Positions 25,401 to 36,562 of a stretch of 64,000 nucleotides of DNA are shown one piece after another. The stretch spans positions 682,001-746,000 of the forward strand of contig CAWUCO010000289.1 of NCBI GenBank assembly GCA_963920705.1, read 5' to 3'. The notes under the pieces were generated by a model. That model ran no database searches, was not told the DNA's origin, and saw nothing but the letters and a program-made list of their open reading frames with translations. This DNA comes from Odiellus spinosus (lineage: Eukaryota; Arthropoda; Arachnida; Opiliones; Phalangiidae). The position numbers and the translations under genes were made by a program. Every line of letters begins with the position of its first letter. Position 1 is the first letter of the stretch.

Positions 25401-28212
25401 TAAAGCATACCAGTCGCGGACGAGCATGATAAGAATTATTTCTTTTAAATAGTTTTGGTATGAGATAGCGAAATAATGTCTTTAAAATTTAAGTAATTAC
25501 TTTAAGTTATTTTTGGGAACCTCAATTTTGCTCTTTTTTAGTACTTTGGTGTCATTGTTTGCTGCCAATAACAATTGTTGTACATCAAAGAAGATCTATC
25601 AATATAAAAATGTATTAGTGTATGTCTAGCTATAAAGTACCAGTGAGAGGAAACCAATACCTCGTATATATCTTCCAATGATGACAAAGTAGAGTCCCAC
25701 CTTGTTTTATTAAACGACGAAAGAGTCTTTTTGGCTTCATTTTTCAATAACCCACCGTAGTAGTTAAGAGTTTCTGAAAAAATTTATAATATCTTTGCAT
25801 TGAAGAAGAATTTTTGTTGCTTCCGAATCTCCCTTTTCAGCATCATGAACTACTAATTGAAGTGTATGTGCTATACAAAATACTCTGTCCCACTTCAAAA
25901 TAATTTTCGCGATTTCTTCTTCGTACAGTCCTATAGGTTTAAAATAATTAATTTTTAAATACAGAAAAAAAATGTATAGGAAATTTGCTAAGCTAAGTAA
26001 TTACCCTTCAAATCAATTGATTCATCCGAGTCACTGTCATCATCATCTACCATTAAACTCTGTTCTTCAACTTCAACTGGAAAGTCTTCTTCGGACGTGT
26101 CGTACACTCTACTTAATGGGTTCCAATCAGGAGTGATGGACTGAAGAAGTGTATTCTTAAAAGCTTTGGTAATATTAGAGGCGTTGTCAGCCATTACTTT
26201 ACCAACCTATTTTTCAATATACTACCATTATAAATATCATCATTTAATTAATTTATTTTTTCAAATAAAATATAATTGATCCCCGTTACAAGAACGTTAG
26301 AAGGGATTTCAAAAGGCCCTTAAGTTTTAAAGGGAAGGTGAAGAGGAAAATCAAGTGATTGCTAAAAAGACGACCTTTTGGATAGCAGACCATTTATTAA
26401 GTAATTCTGAATCATTTTAAAAATAAAAATAAAATATTTTGGTACAACATTATCGATTTCCTCTTCCTACCAATCACACGGCATCCCACCTTCGAGCTAA
26501 TAAAAGAACAACCCAAACGGCCCATAGGAATTTGGGTAACGTAATGTTAAAAATTTTTGTTTCGCCACTGGTAAAATTTTATTGTGATAGTAAACTAGGG
26601 TTGTGTCCTCACCTTTCTACCACAAAAATAATCATTTAACCATTATAGTCTGCGAATACAAATCAATTTAAGTTTAGCTCGATAATGTTCGTTGAATTAC
26701 TCATAAAAACCACTACAGAATACTTTTTCGGTATTATTTCTCTTTGTTTTTTCAGAACACAAAGACTATACGAGTTAGCTGTATAGTCTGTGCCTCGCTC
26801 CTTGAATTTGCTTTCCTGCAAAACTTTCTTGTTCGGCAGGTTGAACACTTTTACAGGCGTTTTGTTCTTCCGCACCTCAAATTATGTCAAAATTCTGGGT
26901 AATATAAATCGTTGCTGAGAAAAATCCCACGGCAGTTACAAAACGATAATTTCCCAGAATCTTAATCTATCGAGTATCTACTAATATTCAAAATTTCAAC
27001 TGATTTCAGGTGGGGGAAGACAGTCTACTCCATTGTCGAATCCAACGATGTGGCCTATCATTAACATTATCGAGCTAAACTTCAATTGATTTGTATTCGC
27101 AGACTATAACGGTTAAATGATTATTTTTGTGGTAGAAAGGTGAGGACACAACCCTAGTTTACTATCACAATAAAAATTTTCCAGTGGCGAAACAAAAAAT
27201 TTTAACATTACGTTACCCAAATTCCTATGGGCCGTTTGGGTTGTTCTTTCCGTGACAGGTCATATTTCACAAGCAATATAATTAAATCACTGGCAAGTGG
27301 CAAATATCTTCTTAATCGTACGTGATATATGACGTGCCACGGGAATTTTATTAGCCTGAAGGTAGGGTGTCGTGTGATTGGTCGGAGGAGGTGATCTATG
27401 ATGTTAAACCAAAATCCGTAATCTTTCTTGATTGTTTAAAATGATTATTCTGAGATACTTCACGAATCATGTTATACTATGAAAACAGGTCTTATTTTTA
27501 GTATTTACTAAAGGAATCGATATAAAATACTTGGAATAAATTATATTCTATCTAAACAAATTTTGAATTGGTATGGAAAACATGATTCTTTCCTGCATTG
27601 GATCAACGTTTGAACTTTTCAGAGATTCTATGACTTTTTCTCTTATATTTTCACCAGTGTGGCGTTCTCCGAAGTATTTGAATGAAATAGTTTTTGAGCA
27701 CATTTCCCAACTATCTATATAGCGAAGAAAAATTCATAGTTTAATTATGGTAATATAATATTAAGCGTTGGTCAAATACAGGGTGACCACTGAAAATTGG
27801 AAAATCCTATAAAGGAAATTTCTTTGCGAAATATAGGAAAATATAGTAAGAATTTTAGGTAAAATATAGGATAAAATAGGAAGAAATAAGTGTAAAATAT
27901 ATGATAAATAGGAAAATAATTAATTAAAAGTAGGAACCATGTTTATTATTGCGTCACAACTCTCGCCACCGGTTTAAACATAGTATTAATATGATCCAAT
28001 TGCTTAAATAGTATGGAATTTTACAGACTATTTTAACTGGAAAATGCGCAGTTAAGCTAAAATCATCTTATACAGCCACAGCTGACAGTATGATTTATAT
28101 ATAAATTGTTATAAAAGACTCTCGGCCACGCACGAGCAATATTGCTCATGTGGCCAATGAGAAGATATCATTGCTTGTAAATATTTATTTTGTAAACAAT
28201 CAGCGATATCAA

Positions 28213-28255
<43 letters not shown>

Positions 28256-30089
28256 TCCTTAACTAGAGATTTTGAGTAGAAATATAGGAGATTATAGGAA
28301 TTGCCATTAAGTTATAGGAGAAAATAGGAAGGAGGTGAAAATATAGGAAAAAATAGGAAATATAGGAAAATTGGTCACCCTGCAAATATGACTCGTAACA
28401 ATACCATTTATAAATTGAACTTTAATTCCTATTATTCCTTCGTGAGAAATTGAACTCCAGATGTCTAAGATTACGTGTACACTGTCAAAGGGTTGTGATA
28501 CAAATTCCATTGTTAGAGCGGGTTTTACATCCTCGGATATTGCATTTTTTAAATCTCTTCCTAAGGTTCTTCTGGAAAGCGGTGTTATTTCAGGATTTAA
28601 TTCACTAAGGAAATAGCGGAAAGCAGGAGCTGAAGAAGCAAAGAGTAAAACGTAGACAGTTTAAGTTAGACTATAGTTTTAAATACAGTGCCAATACTCG
28701 AGATTCTGGAGTCTATGAGTCCCTAAATAATAGTATTTTTATTTTAGTACAATACTGACGAGTTTACAACAATCAAAATCGTTGTTAGCATTTTAGCTTT
28801 CGTGTAGTCACCGTACCCTAAGACTGAAAACTAGGGTCCCCTTCTAAAACCTTACTGTCTGAGAGAAAAAAAAATAAAGGGAGCATGAATTCTGACAAGT
28901 GATTTTTGATCGATTTATGATAACTACAAAATCAATAATAAAACTTAGTTTCTAACTTCAAGAAATGCTAAGCCTGCCCTTAAGTTCTTAACACGGTTTT
29001 ATCGCGAGCGACGGCGAGTCGGCGACCGACTGTATTTAAAAATCGTTGGCGCATGCCGCTTGATTGCCGCGATGAGTCACAAGTGATAACTCGCTGATCA
29101 ATCAAAATTGATTATAAATTAACTTTTATGCAATGTTAGCCAATAGACCAAAATGTAGAAGGGCGAAAAAGGCCGACACAAAAAAAAAAAAACTACTGCA
29201 TCTTCTTCACTCTTATGTCTTGTCAGTCTTGTGAAGTAAAAATATTAAAAACCTACTTTCAGTTTCGCTTAGTGGGTGGCCCCTTAGTGCGATATAATCC
29301 AGGACGGCTTTTCTGTATTTTTTTTGTATCCAGGCTCCACTAGGTGAGAATCTTTTCTTTCCAAAAAAATCTGGCATGGTTTTAGGCTCATTTTGAGTGC
29401 AATTTTGTTCACAATTTGATTTCTTTACGGTCTCCTTTTTCGCTGGTTTTTCCAAATCTATACTTTTATCATGGTGAATTCTCTATTATAAAAATTAAAT
29501 GGTAATTATTAAATAATAACACTGACGAAAATAACCCAAAAAGGCTCTCATTATTAAAATGTACACTTACTTTCAAATGTCTGGCAAAATTATAAAGAGC
29601 GTTTCCACTGCTTCCGATGATAAGTTTTGAACAATAAAGACAACGCAGAACTGCGCAACCATATAATTTCTTTGTTACATCTTTTTCGTCATGAATTATT
29701 GCATGACCCTCATATTCATAATGGGATTTCAGTGTTTTTCCGAGGTTTGAGGCCAAATAGTTAAAGTTTGGATTTTTTTCGAACTGGAACTCTTCAGTGA
29801 CATTTACGGATACTTCGTGATCACTTTCATTATTGTCACCTTGTGCAGGGTTTATTTCGCTAAAATCCGTAAGGTTTTGTACAAAATCTGACGTAGAAGC
29901 TGAACTTTGGGTTTCAGACAACGACATTGACACTGTTTCATCTGGAATTCCGGTATGATTGGAAACATCGGATTCCAATTTATTCAGAGTCTCCTTTCCT
30001 TTATTTAAATTTTTCTTAAACCTAATTTTTGGCTGTTCTTTAGCCGCTACGGCGGCTCCGTTGGATTTACCACCCCTTGTTTTCACCAT
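22416..30089 (-). CDS. hAT transposase-type gene with BED finger, 10 exons, one frameshift
   Basis: A hAT-family protein: a DNA-binding BED finger plus an RNase-H-like cut-and-paste transposase, acting in the nucleus. Exons: 30089-29571, 29482-29257, 28629-28405, 27714-27608, 26206-26005, 25930-25641, 24036-23765, 23434-23285, 23043-22881, 22629-22416. All ten keep consistent GT-AG phases and total 2368 nt, which is 788 codons plus stop with one base too many. The extra base fits a six-base run at 25777-25782 in exon 6. The BED finger (CLYC and HLKRIH) is completed only by joining exons 1 and 2, which supports the model. Other hAT marks are LDIWSS (first Asp), MADNASN (second Asp), CIAHTLQL, KTRWDST, LNPDIK, and the C-terminal dimerisation block IPASSGDVERLFSVAG. 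The many introns could mean a domesticated gene or an intron-rich element. Introns 3, 4 and 6 carry other elements. The exon 4 donor (AAC before GTTGAT) is weak. Confidence 0.85.
24074..25107. mobile_element. MITE of about 1 kb in hAT intron 6
   Basis: Inverted ends GGTAGGAGCCCCTAACTTGG (24077 onward) and their complement (to 25107) bound the element. A foldback of family B (about 24400-24680) lies inside. No long frame. The target duplication is short or unclear (possibly ATA). Confidence 0.75.
26445..27412. mobile_element. Foldback element in hAT intron 4, itself carrying a nested MITE
   Basis: Arms at about 26445-26695 and 27065-27410 are inverted copies (AACCCTAGTTTACTATCACA on the right). 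The right arm is interrupted at about 27251-27350 by a small insert whose imperfect ends are CCGTGACAGGTCATATTTCA and ATGACGTGCCACGG. The left arm lacks it. The centre (26700-27045) has a 70-codon minus frame of unknown nature. Confidence 0.75.
27779..28382. mobile_element. 604-bp hAT-type MITE in hAT intron 3
   Basis: Ends CAGGGTGACCA and TGGTCACCCTG are perfect inverted repeats. CAAATA directly precedes the left end and follows the right end, so it is a possible 6-bp target duplication. Inside are many ATAGGAAAATA words and a run of about 30 A (28219-28250). The sequence does not encode a transposase. Confidence 0.82.
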
Positions 30090-33000
30090 TATGACTAAAG
30101 TCGTATGTGACAGTTTCTAACACTAATCCCGTTGTAACTGAAACTACTACAAGTTCTGCAACTATCTGTACTACCTAGACGCGGAAAAAATGGTAGACTC
30201 TGGAATCCGGCCACTCTGCGAGTTTATAAGGGACAAGGGTGTATGAGCTAGCGCCACAGACCTTTGTGGTGGGAAATAGAATTAAAAAGCGTGGGATCGA
30301 ATTAGCGCGAAAATATATTTCAAAAATAGGCCAAACAACAACAACGATTCTGCGAAAAACGTTGGAGAGAGGGCTAGATTTGTACAGTAGAACCAAGGAG
30401 AATATATATCCTCCTAGGTAGAACTTAGAAGGGGGGAATTTACCCGTCCCTTAAAGAGGGTGCATATAAAAAGTTAAAAACTGAATTGTGGATTTGTGGA
30501 AATTGTTGTAGACCGTACGCGTTACGAACTTACGACTATTCGTCTCTTCGTCAATACTTATAGTTCTTCCATCCCATTCCGGCATCAGTAAGTTTAAAAA
30601 ATATAACCGAATGTTTCAGACAGCGTTACTAATTTTAATAATATATATAGGGAATTTGTTTTCAATGGCAGAATCGGATTCGGAATCACTATTTCGTTCA
30701 GAGACAGAAAGATGTTATAGTATTAGAGCTCATTGCGGAAGTCTTTCGACTAATTCAATGGAACTGGAAGAGACTGATTTAACTCAACTGTCGCAGCAAG
30801 GTGGTAAGAAGGAACTTTGAAGTATAAAGGCCCGAAAAATCATTTTTCATCTACTCCCTAGTTTACCACAAAAATAGGCCAATAAATTAACGAAGATATA
30901 CAGTCAAATATTAACTTATATACAAAGAACGACTTTGCTTCGCACCCTAAAACAAAGCAATTTATACTATAATTCCCGTGCAATTCAATCCCGTTTAGGA
31001 TAAGGATCATAAATTAAAACTAAGAGTTAAAGGGAGCATGAACTCTGATAAAGTATTTTTAATCGATTTAGAAAGATAAAATAGGGACAAAAAATCAATT
31101 ATAAAACTGACCAAAACAATTTCGTTAATCATAATGAATTTTCAAAATTCCAAACTCAAGATGCTAAGCGTAATAACGCGAGACTGCGAGAGTCAGCGGC
31201 AAATAAGTTGAAATACAGTAGATCCTTGATTGGTCCCGAAAAAACAAAGTTAGGTTCAGTACCTTCCAGTTAGGAACTTACTTTGAAAATTGATAATGAC
31301 TATACGAGAAATATTTGGTAACTTTTTATTGATTTTGTTGTTATTTTATTATTCTAAAATCTAAACCGATAAAAAAGCACTTGTTGTCAGAATTCATTCC
31401 TCCTTTAAGACCCCCATTCATAACAGATCTTAACACTATCACACACCTTTGGCTTTACTATGATAGTGATGCTCCATTTTGAAGCTTAGATTAGCCAAAT
31501 TGATATCTTCATGAGACTTACCTTTGACACTCACAAGAATTTCAAATAGTGGGAAAACACCAATATGAGTTTTATATATAAAATACATATAATTTATGTT
31601 TTGGGGTCCATAGCCCCGTTTACCACCTCCTGAAGCCATAAGCCATTGAACTTTTATTTAAATTTATAGATAAAATATCCGAAAATATCTTAATGTCTGG
31701 AAGGGTTAAATCTAAATGCAAACAATGCGGCTCTTTAGAAAAACAAGTTAAAAATATTAAAGGTAAAGTACAAGTTTGAAATTGCCTACGATTTATACAA
31801 AATAATTAAAGCACTCGTATGCGTGCCTAAAAATTCGAGTTCGACGTTTTTATATTTTTGCAAAAAAAAAATATTTATATTTTAGCACAAGTTCAAAAGT
31901 ACAAACAAGATCTAATTAAAGAAAAAACGAAGAAAAAAAATTTAAAGAAGAATTGAAGAGTGTTAGAAAAATATCAGATAGACAAGCTTGGGTCATTGCT
32001 AACAACTACTCCATCAATGTTAACGTGACAGAAGTCACAGAACCGTCAGAAGTTGAACGTATGTTATTTGTTATGTCCAGTCTCCAAAATCATGTTCAAA
32101 TTTCATCACGTATGAAGCTGATAAAAGGGATCCTCTGTCCCTTTCCCATGGGGTCAACACTCTTTTCTATGTTGCATAGACCTGAGTTAAGCTTTGAACA
32201 GTCAATAAGTTATGATTCTTAGATACTTTTGCCCAGAATCCCAGATTGGCTATTAACGGGTATGTTAAATGTTCTGGTTAGTTTTATAAATGGCTTTGGA
32301 CTTCTCATAGCTTACTCTATTAAATAAATCAACTTGTTTCATCACTTCCTTCTCCCTTTATGGGGAGGGGCCAAATTTGCCTATTGTACATCGATTTATC
32401 AACTCTTAAAAAACATTAGGGCTCTGTAGAGGCCCCCTGTGAGGCTGTAAAGGGTCCAAAATTTCAAACACTTGAAAAGTTGAGAACTCAAGCCTACAAA
32501 ATGTTTAGACCTAATAGGCTGCATAACTAATCTCTGGGAAAAAATAAGCAATAACCGCGCGGAAAGAATTTGAAGGACCCTATACACGTTTAAAAAGGAT
32601 AAAACCGAAGGTTCTTTTAGGACTAAAAGTGAGGACTATAGAAATAGATAAAAAATGAACGCGGGTTATAAACTTACTCTATCAAATAAAATCAATTTGT
32701 GTCATCACTTCCTTCTCCCTTTAATATCAAACTGATTCTGACTAAAATTAAAAAAAAATTTAAATAAATCATTAATCTCTGAAATTACATAATTCATTAG
32801 AATCGGAAGAAAAAAAAGAAATTCAAGAAGAAGAAATACTTCCGGACGGACAGGGGGACTGGTTATATAAAATCTAATTAATGTGGTGTATTATAAAATA
32901 ATAAAAGTAAATACTACTCCCTGCTGTCGATAGTTATTTTTTTATTAAAGTATGGGGACTCAATCAATATTTCTGGCGTCAGACCTATATTTGCCTACTT

Positions 33001-33178
33001 TCTCGCGCCCAGCGAACCTTCCTAACTTCCAATTGCTTTTAAAGGATTTGTTTACGCCTTTTTTCGCCTACTTTCTCACGAACCTTCACTTCAACCACCC
33101 AAGGTCGAAAAACCGTCGAATGCAAGCCATTGCCAAAGGCGAGGCGCTCGCTAGCTGTTTTCGACGGGTCACGAACTT
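30090..33178. other. Stretch without an assigned gene
   Basis: No family was recognised. 31690-31765 and 31885-32225 on the plus strand read as a lysine/glutamate-rich, coiled-coil-like segment, then a 90-codon frame. 32790-32876 reads as an acidic tail ending in a stop. These could be exons of a small unknown gene or a transposon fragment, but there is no proof. 30915-31000 resembles the tip of foldback family A (TTTGCTTCGCACCCTAAAAC). 31025-31050 resembles the TTAAAGGGAG tip of family C. Confidence 0.4.
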
Positions 33179-33189
33179 TTAAATCCCAA

Positions 33190-33420
33190 AAAAAGCGTAC
33201 GGGATATTGGGATTTCCCGATTTCGCCAAAAGGTTTTGGTGATTTCGCAAAAGATTTCGTGATTTTGCCAAAGATTTTCTGATTTCGCGATTTCGCAAAA
33301 GGTTTCGTGATTTCACGATTTCGCGATTTCGTCCGAGATTTCAAGATTTCGTCCGAGATTTCACGATTTCGTTCAAGATTTCGCGATTTCGTTGGAGAAT
33401 TTTTTCAAATTTCATAATTT
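33190..33420. repeat. GATTTCGCGATTTCG minisatellite, first block
   Basis: Variant units of 15-30 bp built on GATTTCGTCCGAGATTTC and GATTTCGCGATTTCG. The same satellite forms a second block at 34684-34895. Confidence 0.88.
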
Positions 33421-33446
33421 TTTCAAATGTTCAAAACTTTCCTTAA

Positions 33447-33874
33447 AGGGAGAATGCAACCTATCAGCAAGTGTTTTTTGTCGATTCCTTATTGTTTAAA
33501 TAGTTATAATCCTTTATTGAAAAAATTTACAAACAAATTTTAAACTAGAAATAAATTTAAAATAAATAATTAGAATTAGCGGGATTCATGGAGATCCGGA
33601 TTTCCTCGCGTATGAGGTCTAGCGACCAATCGAACGCGATTGTAAGTCTCGTAGAGATCTCGCGTGAACGCCGGGTCTTAACTCATTGGTCGCTAGACCT
33701 TACACGAGGCAATTCAGGATCTCCATGAATTCTGCTAAGCCTATTTTCCGGTTAAGTTTTAAATTTATTTCTAGTTTAATATTTGTTTTGTAAACTTTTT
33801 ATTGGTGGATTAGGCCTATTTAAACGATAAGGAATCGAAAAAAAAATCGCTTTTTATTAGGTTGCATTCTCCCT
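33447..33874. mobile_element. TTAA-flanked palindromic MITE, family C, 428 bp
   Basis: TTAA at 33443-33446 and 33875-33878 flank perfect ends AGGGAGAATGCAACC and GGTTGCATTCTCCCT. The arms continue inward through TAAACTAGAAATAAATTT and its complement almost to the centre. It is the best-preserved member of the family that also occurs at 5392-5818, about 6100-6300 and about 46735-46960. TTAA duplication suggests a piggyBac-type transposase acting in trans. Confidence 0.92.
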
Positions 33875-33879
33875 TTAAG

Positions 33880-34683
33880 CCTTCATAGTTCTCTCAAATA
33901 TTTCGTGATTTATTGTATGAATAATGAATAGTTCTTTGTTTGGAAATATTTCCCACATTTTTCAGAAAAACGACTTAGGTTCTACGCGTTCCCACTGTTA
34001 ACTACGCTTTTTTGGTGCGCACTCACCTGACATAACTACATCATCTCGCGTCTAATTACAGCAGGCTATATCCTAGGCGCCTTAGCTGCACCTTTATAAT
34101 TTCGAATTTTCATGAAAGAGTGGGATTGGGGAGTCTGCTCTCTCCTTCTCTAGCGAGGAGTCAGGAGTGTTACACGTAGCATGCGCGAATAAGGATGCGC
34201 ATTAGAAAATATAGTAACAGCCAAGGGAAAAAAGGGGAATTGGAGGCAGACGCTGAGTTTGAAGGACACTGTTCCCTCCCCCTTAATATTCCTTGGTTCC
34301 CACACTTCTCTTCAAGACGACCCACACTTCTCGACCATTCCCTACCCATTTTGGAATAGGCTCATCCAATAGACGATTAAATAAATTCTGACTTCGTCCT
34401 AACCTTGGAAAATGGCAACATCTTCCATAGAAAAGGGTTCTATTTAACGGCTAGTTTGTTAGTTTCAAGGTTGGCAAAAATATAGAAAATCCTATACTTT
34501 GAACCAACCAACGGCTCTTTTATCCATTTCCAAGGTTATAAAACCGTCTATTTTTCTAATACCTTTTCCTCTCCCTTACCCGTAACGGCTCTACTCTACT
34601 ATGGGAGGGCTGGGGGCTAGAAAAAAATAGGGGTCAGAATAATAACAAACATTATACTGAGGGCGGACACTAACAGAGAATTC
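33880..34683. other. No recognisable gene
   Basis: Nothing supported. The DNA is a little richer in GC around 34000-34320. Confidence 0.5.
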
Positions 34684-34895
34684 GTGATTTCGTCGGAGAT
34701 TTCAGGATTTCGCGATTTCATTTCAAAGATTTCGTGATTTCGCGATTTCGTTTCAAAGATTTCGTGATTTCGCGATTTCGTTTCAAAGATTTCGTGATTT
34801 CGCAAAGATTTCAGGATTTCGCGATTTCTTCAAAATTTTCGTGATTTCTTCAAAGATTTCAGGATTTTGTATGAAAGATTTCGCGATTTCGTGTA
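34684..34895. repeat. GATTTCGCGATTTCG minisatellite, second block
   Basis: Same satellite as 33190-33420. Here a unit of about 31 bp (TTTCAAAGATTTCGTGATTT) repeats cleanly three times. Confidence 0.9.
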
Positions 34896-35034
34896 AATGT
34901 CGGACCCCTCGCATAGGCGTCTTAGTTTTAAAACTTCAGCGAAAATCTAAAACTTAAGTTTCAAGTTCACAAACATCACCCCTCATGAGTCTCATCTAGT
35001 CCCGAAAAATAGACTTCTAATTTTTTCGACTCAT

Positions 35035-35851
35035 GTGAGTCTTGTCAATCATCTCAATTCTACTCATCTCTTGGAATCCTAAACAAGTACCCTCTCATTT
35101 CTACTCATCTCTACTCATCTCTTGGAATCCTAAACAAGTACCCTCTCATTTCTACTCATCTCTTGGGAGTCCGAAAAATATGCCTCTCATCTCCAACTCT
35201 CCTCTCCTATGAAATTTTAGTACCTCTCCTCTCGCGCTCCTATTATATGCCGCAAAAAAAAAGTCATAATAAATACTCCAAGTGAGCAGAGCTGCAAGTA
35301 GCGTTCCTCTCATTTCTACTCATCTCTTGGAATTTCAAAAAAGTGCTTCTCATATCTACTCATTTCTTGGAGTTTGAAGAAAATGCCACTCATTTCTACT
35401 CATATCTCTCGGAATCCTAAAAAAGGAACCTCTCATATCTACTCATTTCTTGAAGTTTAAAAAAATGCCTCTCATTTCTACTCATCTCTTGGAATCCCAA
35501 AAAAATAACCTTTCATATCTACTCATCTCTTGGAGTTTAAAAAAAATGCCTCTCAATTCTACTCATCGCTTGGGGTCCCAAAAAAAAATTCTCTCATTGC
35601 TACTCTTATTTTGGGAACCCCCCAAAAAATCTCTCATTTCTACTCATCTCTTGAAGGCTTCAAAAAAGTAGGCTCTCATTTCTACTCATCTCTTGGAGTC
35701 CCTAAAAATGTGCCTCTCCTCTCCAACTCTCCTCTCATATGAAATTTTAGTACTTCTCCACTCGCGCTCCTCGTGTATACCACAAAAAAACTCTCATCTC
35801 CACTCAAAATACTCCAAGTGAGCGGAGCTGCGAGGAGCGCGCCCATCACTG
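35035..35851. repeat. CTACTCATCTC-rich array with a hAT-like right tip
   Basis: Units of about 45-60 bp with CTCTCATTTCTACTCATCTC and TTGGAGT/TTGGAAT recur about 14 times. The stretch ends GAGCGCGCCCATCACTG, the inverted form of the tip at 21226. Frames of about 70 codons inside are repeat artefacts. Confidence 0.8.
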
Positions 35852-36562
35852 GTCTCTACTACGAAGAGAACAGAGAGAATACTTAAACGAAGGAGGTGAA
35901 AGAGACTGCCCGTTTTCCCGTTCTAACGCGCTTACCGCTTATTGTGCGCTAGGTACAAGCTTCCACTCGTTTGTTACTCACTCAGAGATAGATATCACCT
36001 CCGCCAAAGAGTGACGCGGCACCAAGCGTTATTCTCTCGTCAAGGTTGCTAGAGATAATTCGCTGGGTTCTAGTCTCAGGAGCGTTAACATTTGAATCCC
36101 CAAAAATACAATTTAAACCTTGCGGCGCTTGTTTTAGTTTACCTTCTATTAATGACATTAGATATTTTACTTTTCTCCAATTAAGATCCCAATAAAACAT
36201 TAATATCAACAATATGTATAATAAGACTTAAAATGATTTGGGAATAAAATTTCTAGCGTAGTTTTCATTTCGCGGGGTTTTCCGATTGTTAAGCCTAATT
36301 TGACAAAAGTAGGCTTAGGAAAATAATTTCACGAGCTTGGTTCGATAATACCTTTTGGGGTTTTAAAAAAGACTTTCTTTACTCATAAAATACCCCTCGG
36401 AAGTCGAAAATACCCTAATGGTATTGAAAAGATCCGTTAAAAATTCTTAGGGTTTGTTTAAGCGCCATCGGTAGTACTAATAAATACCTTAAGGTGTTTT
36501 TCCATTAAAAGTACCTTTTAAGGCGTTTAAAACGACTCCAAAAAAACCTTCATTTTTTACAG
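35852..36562. other. No recognisable gene
   Basis: The 76-codon minus frame at 35982-36212 looks protein-like (ERITLGAASLFGGG), but I could not tie it to the IR genes or to another family. Confidence 0.4.

Noticed and set aside
35450-35742. Frames of 70-73 codons with SHFYSSLG repeats
   Set aside because: They are translations of the CTACTCATCTC array.
35982-36212. S1 exon of an IR (ERITLGAASLFGGG)
   Set aside because: It lies downstream of IR copy 2 on its strand and has no counterpart near copies 1 or 3.
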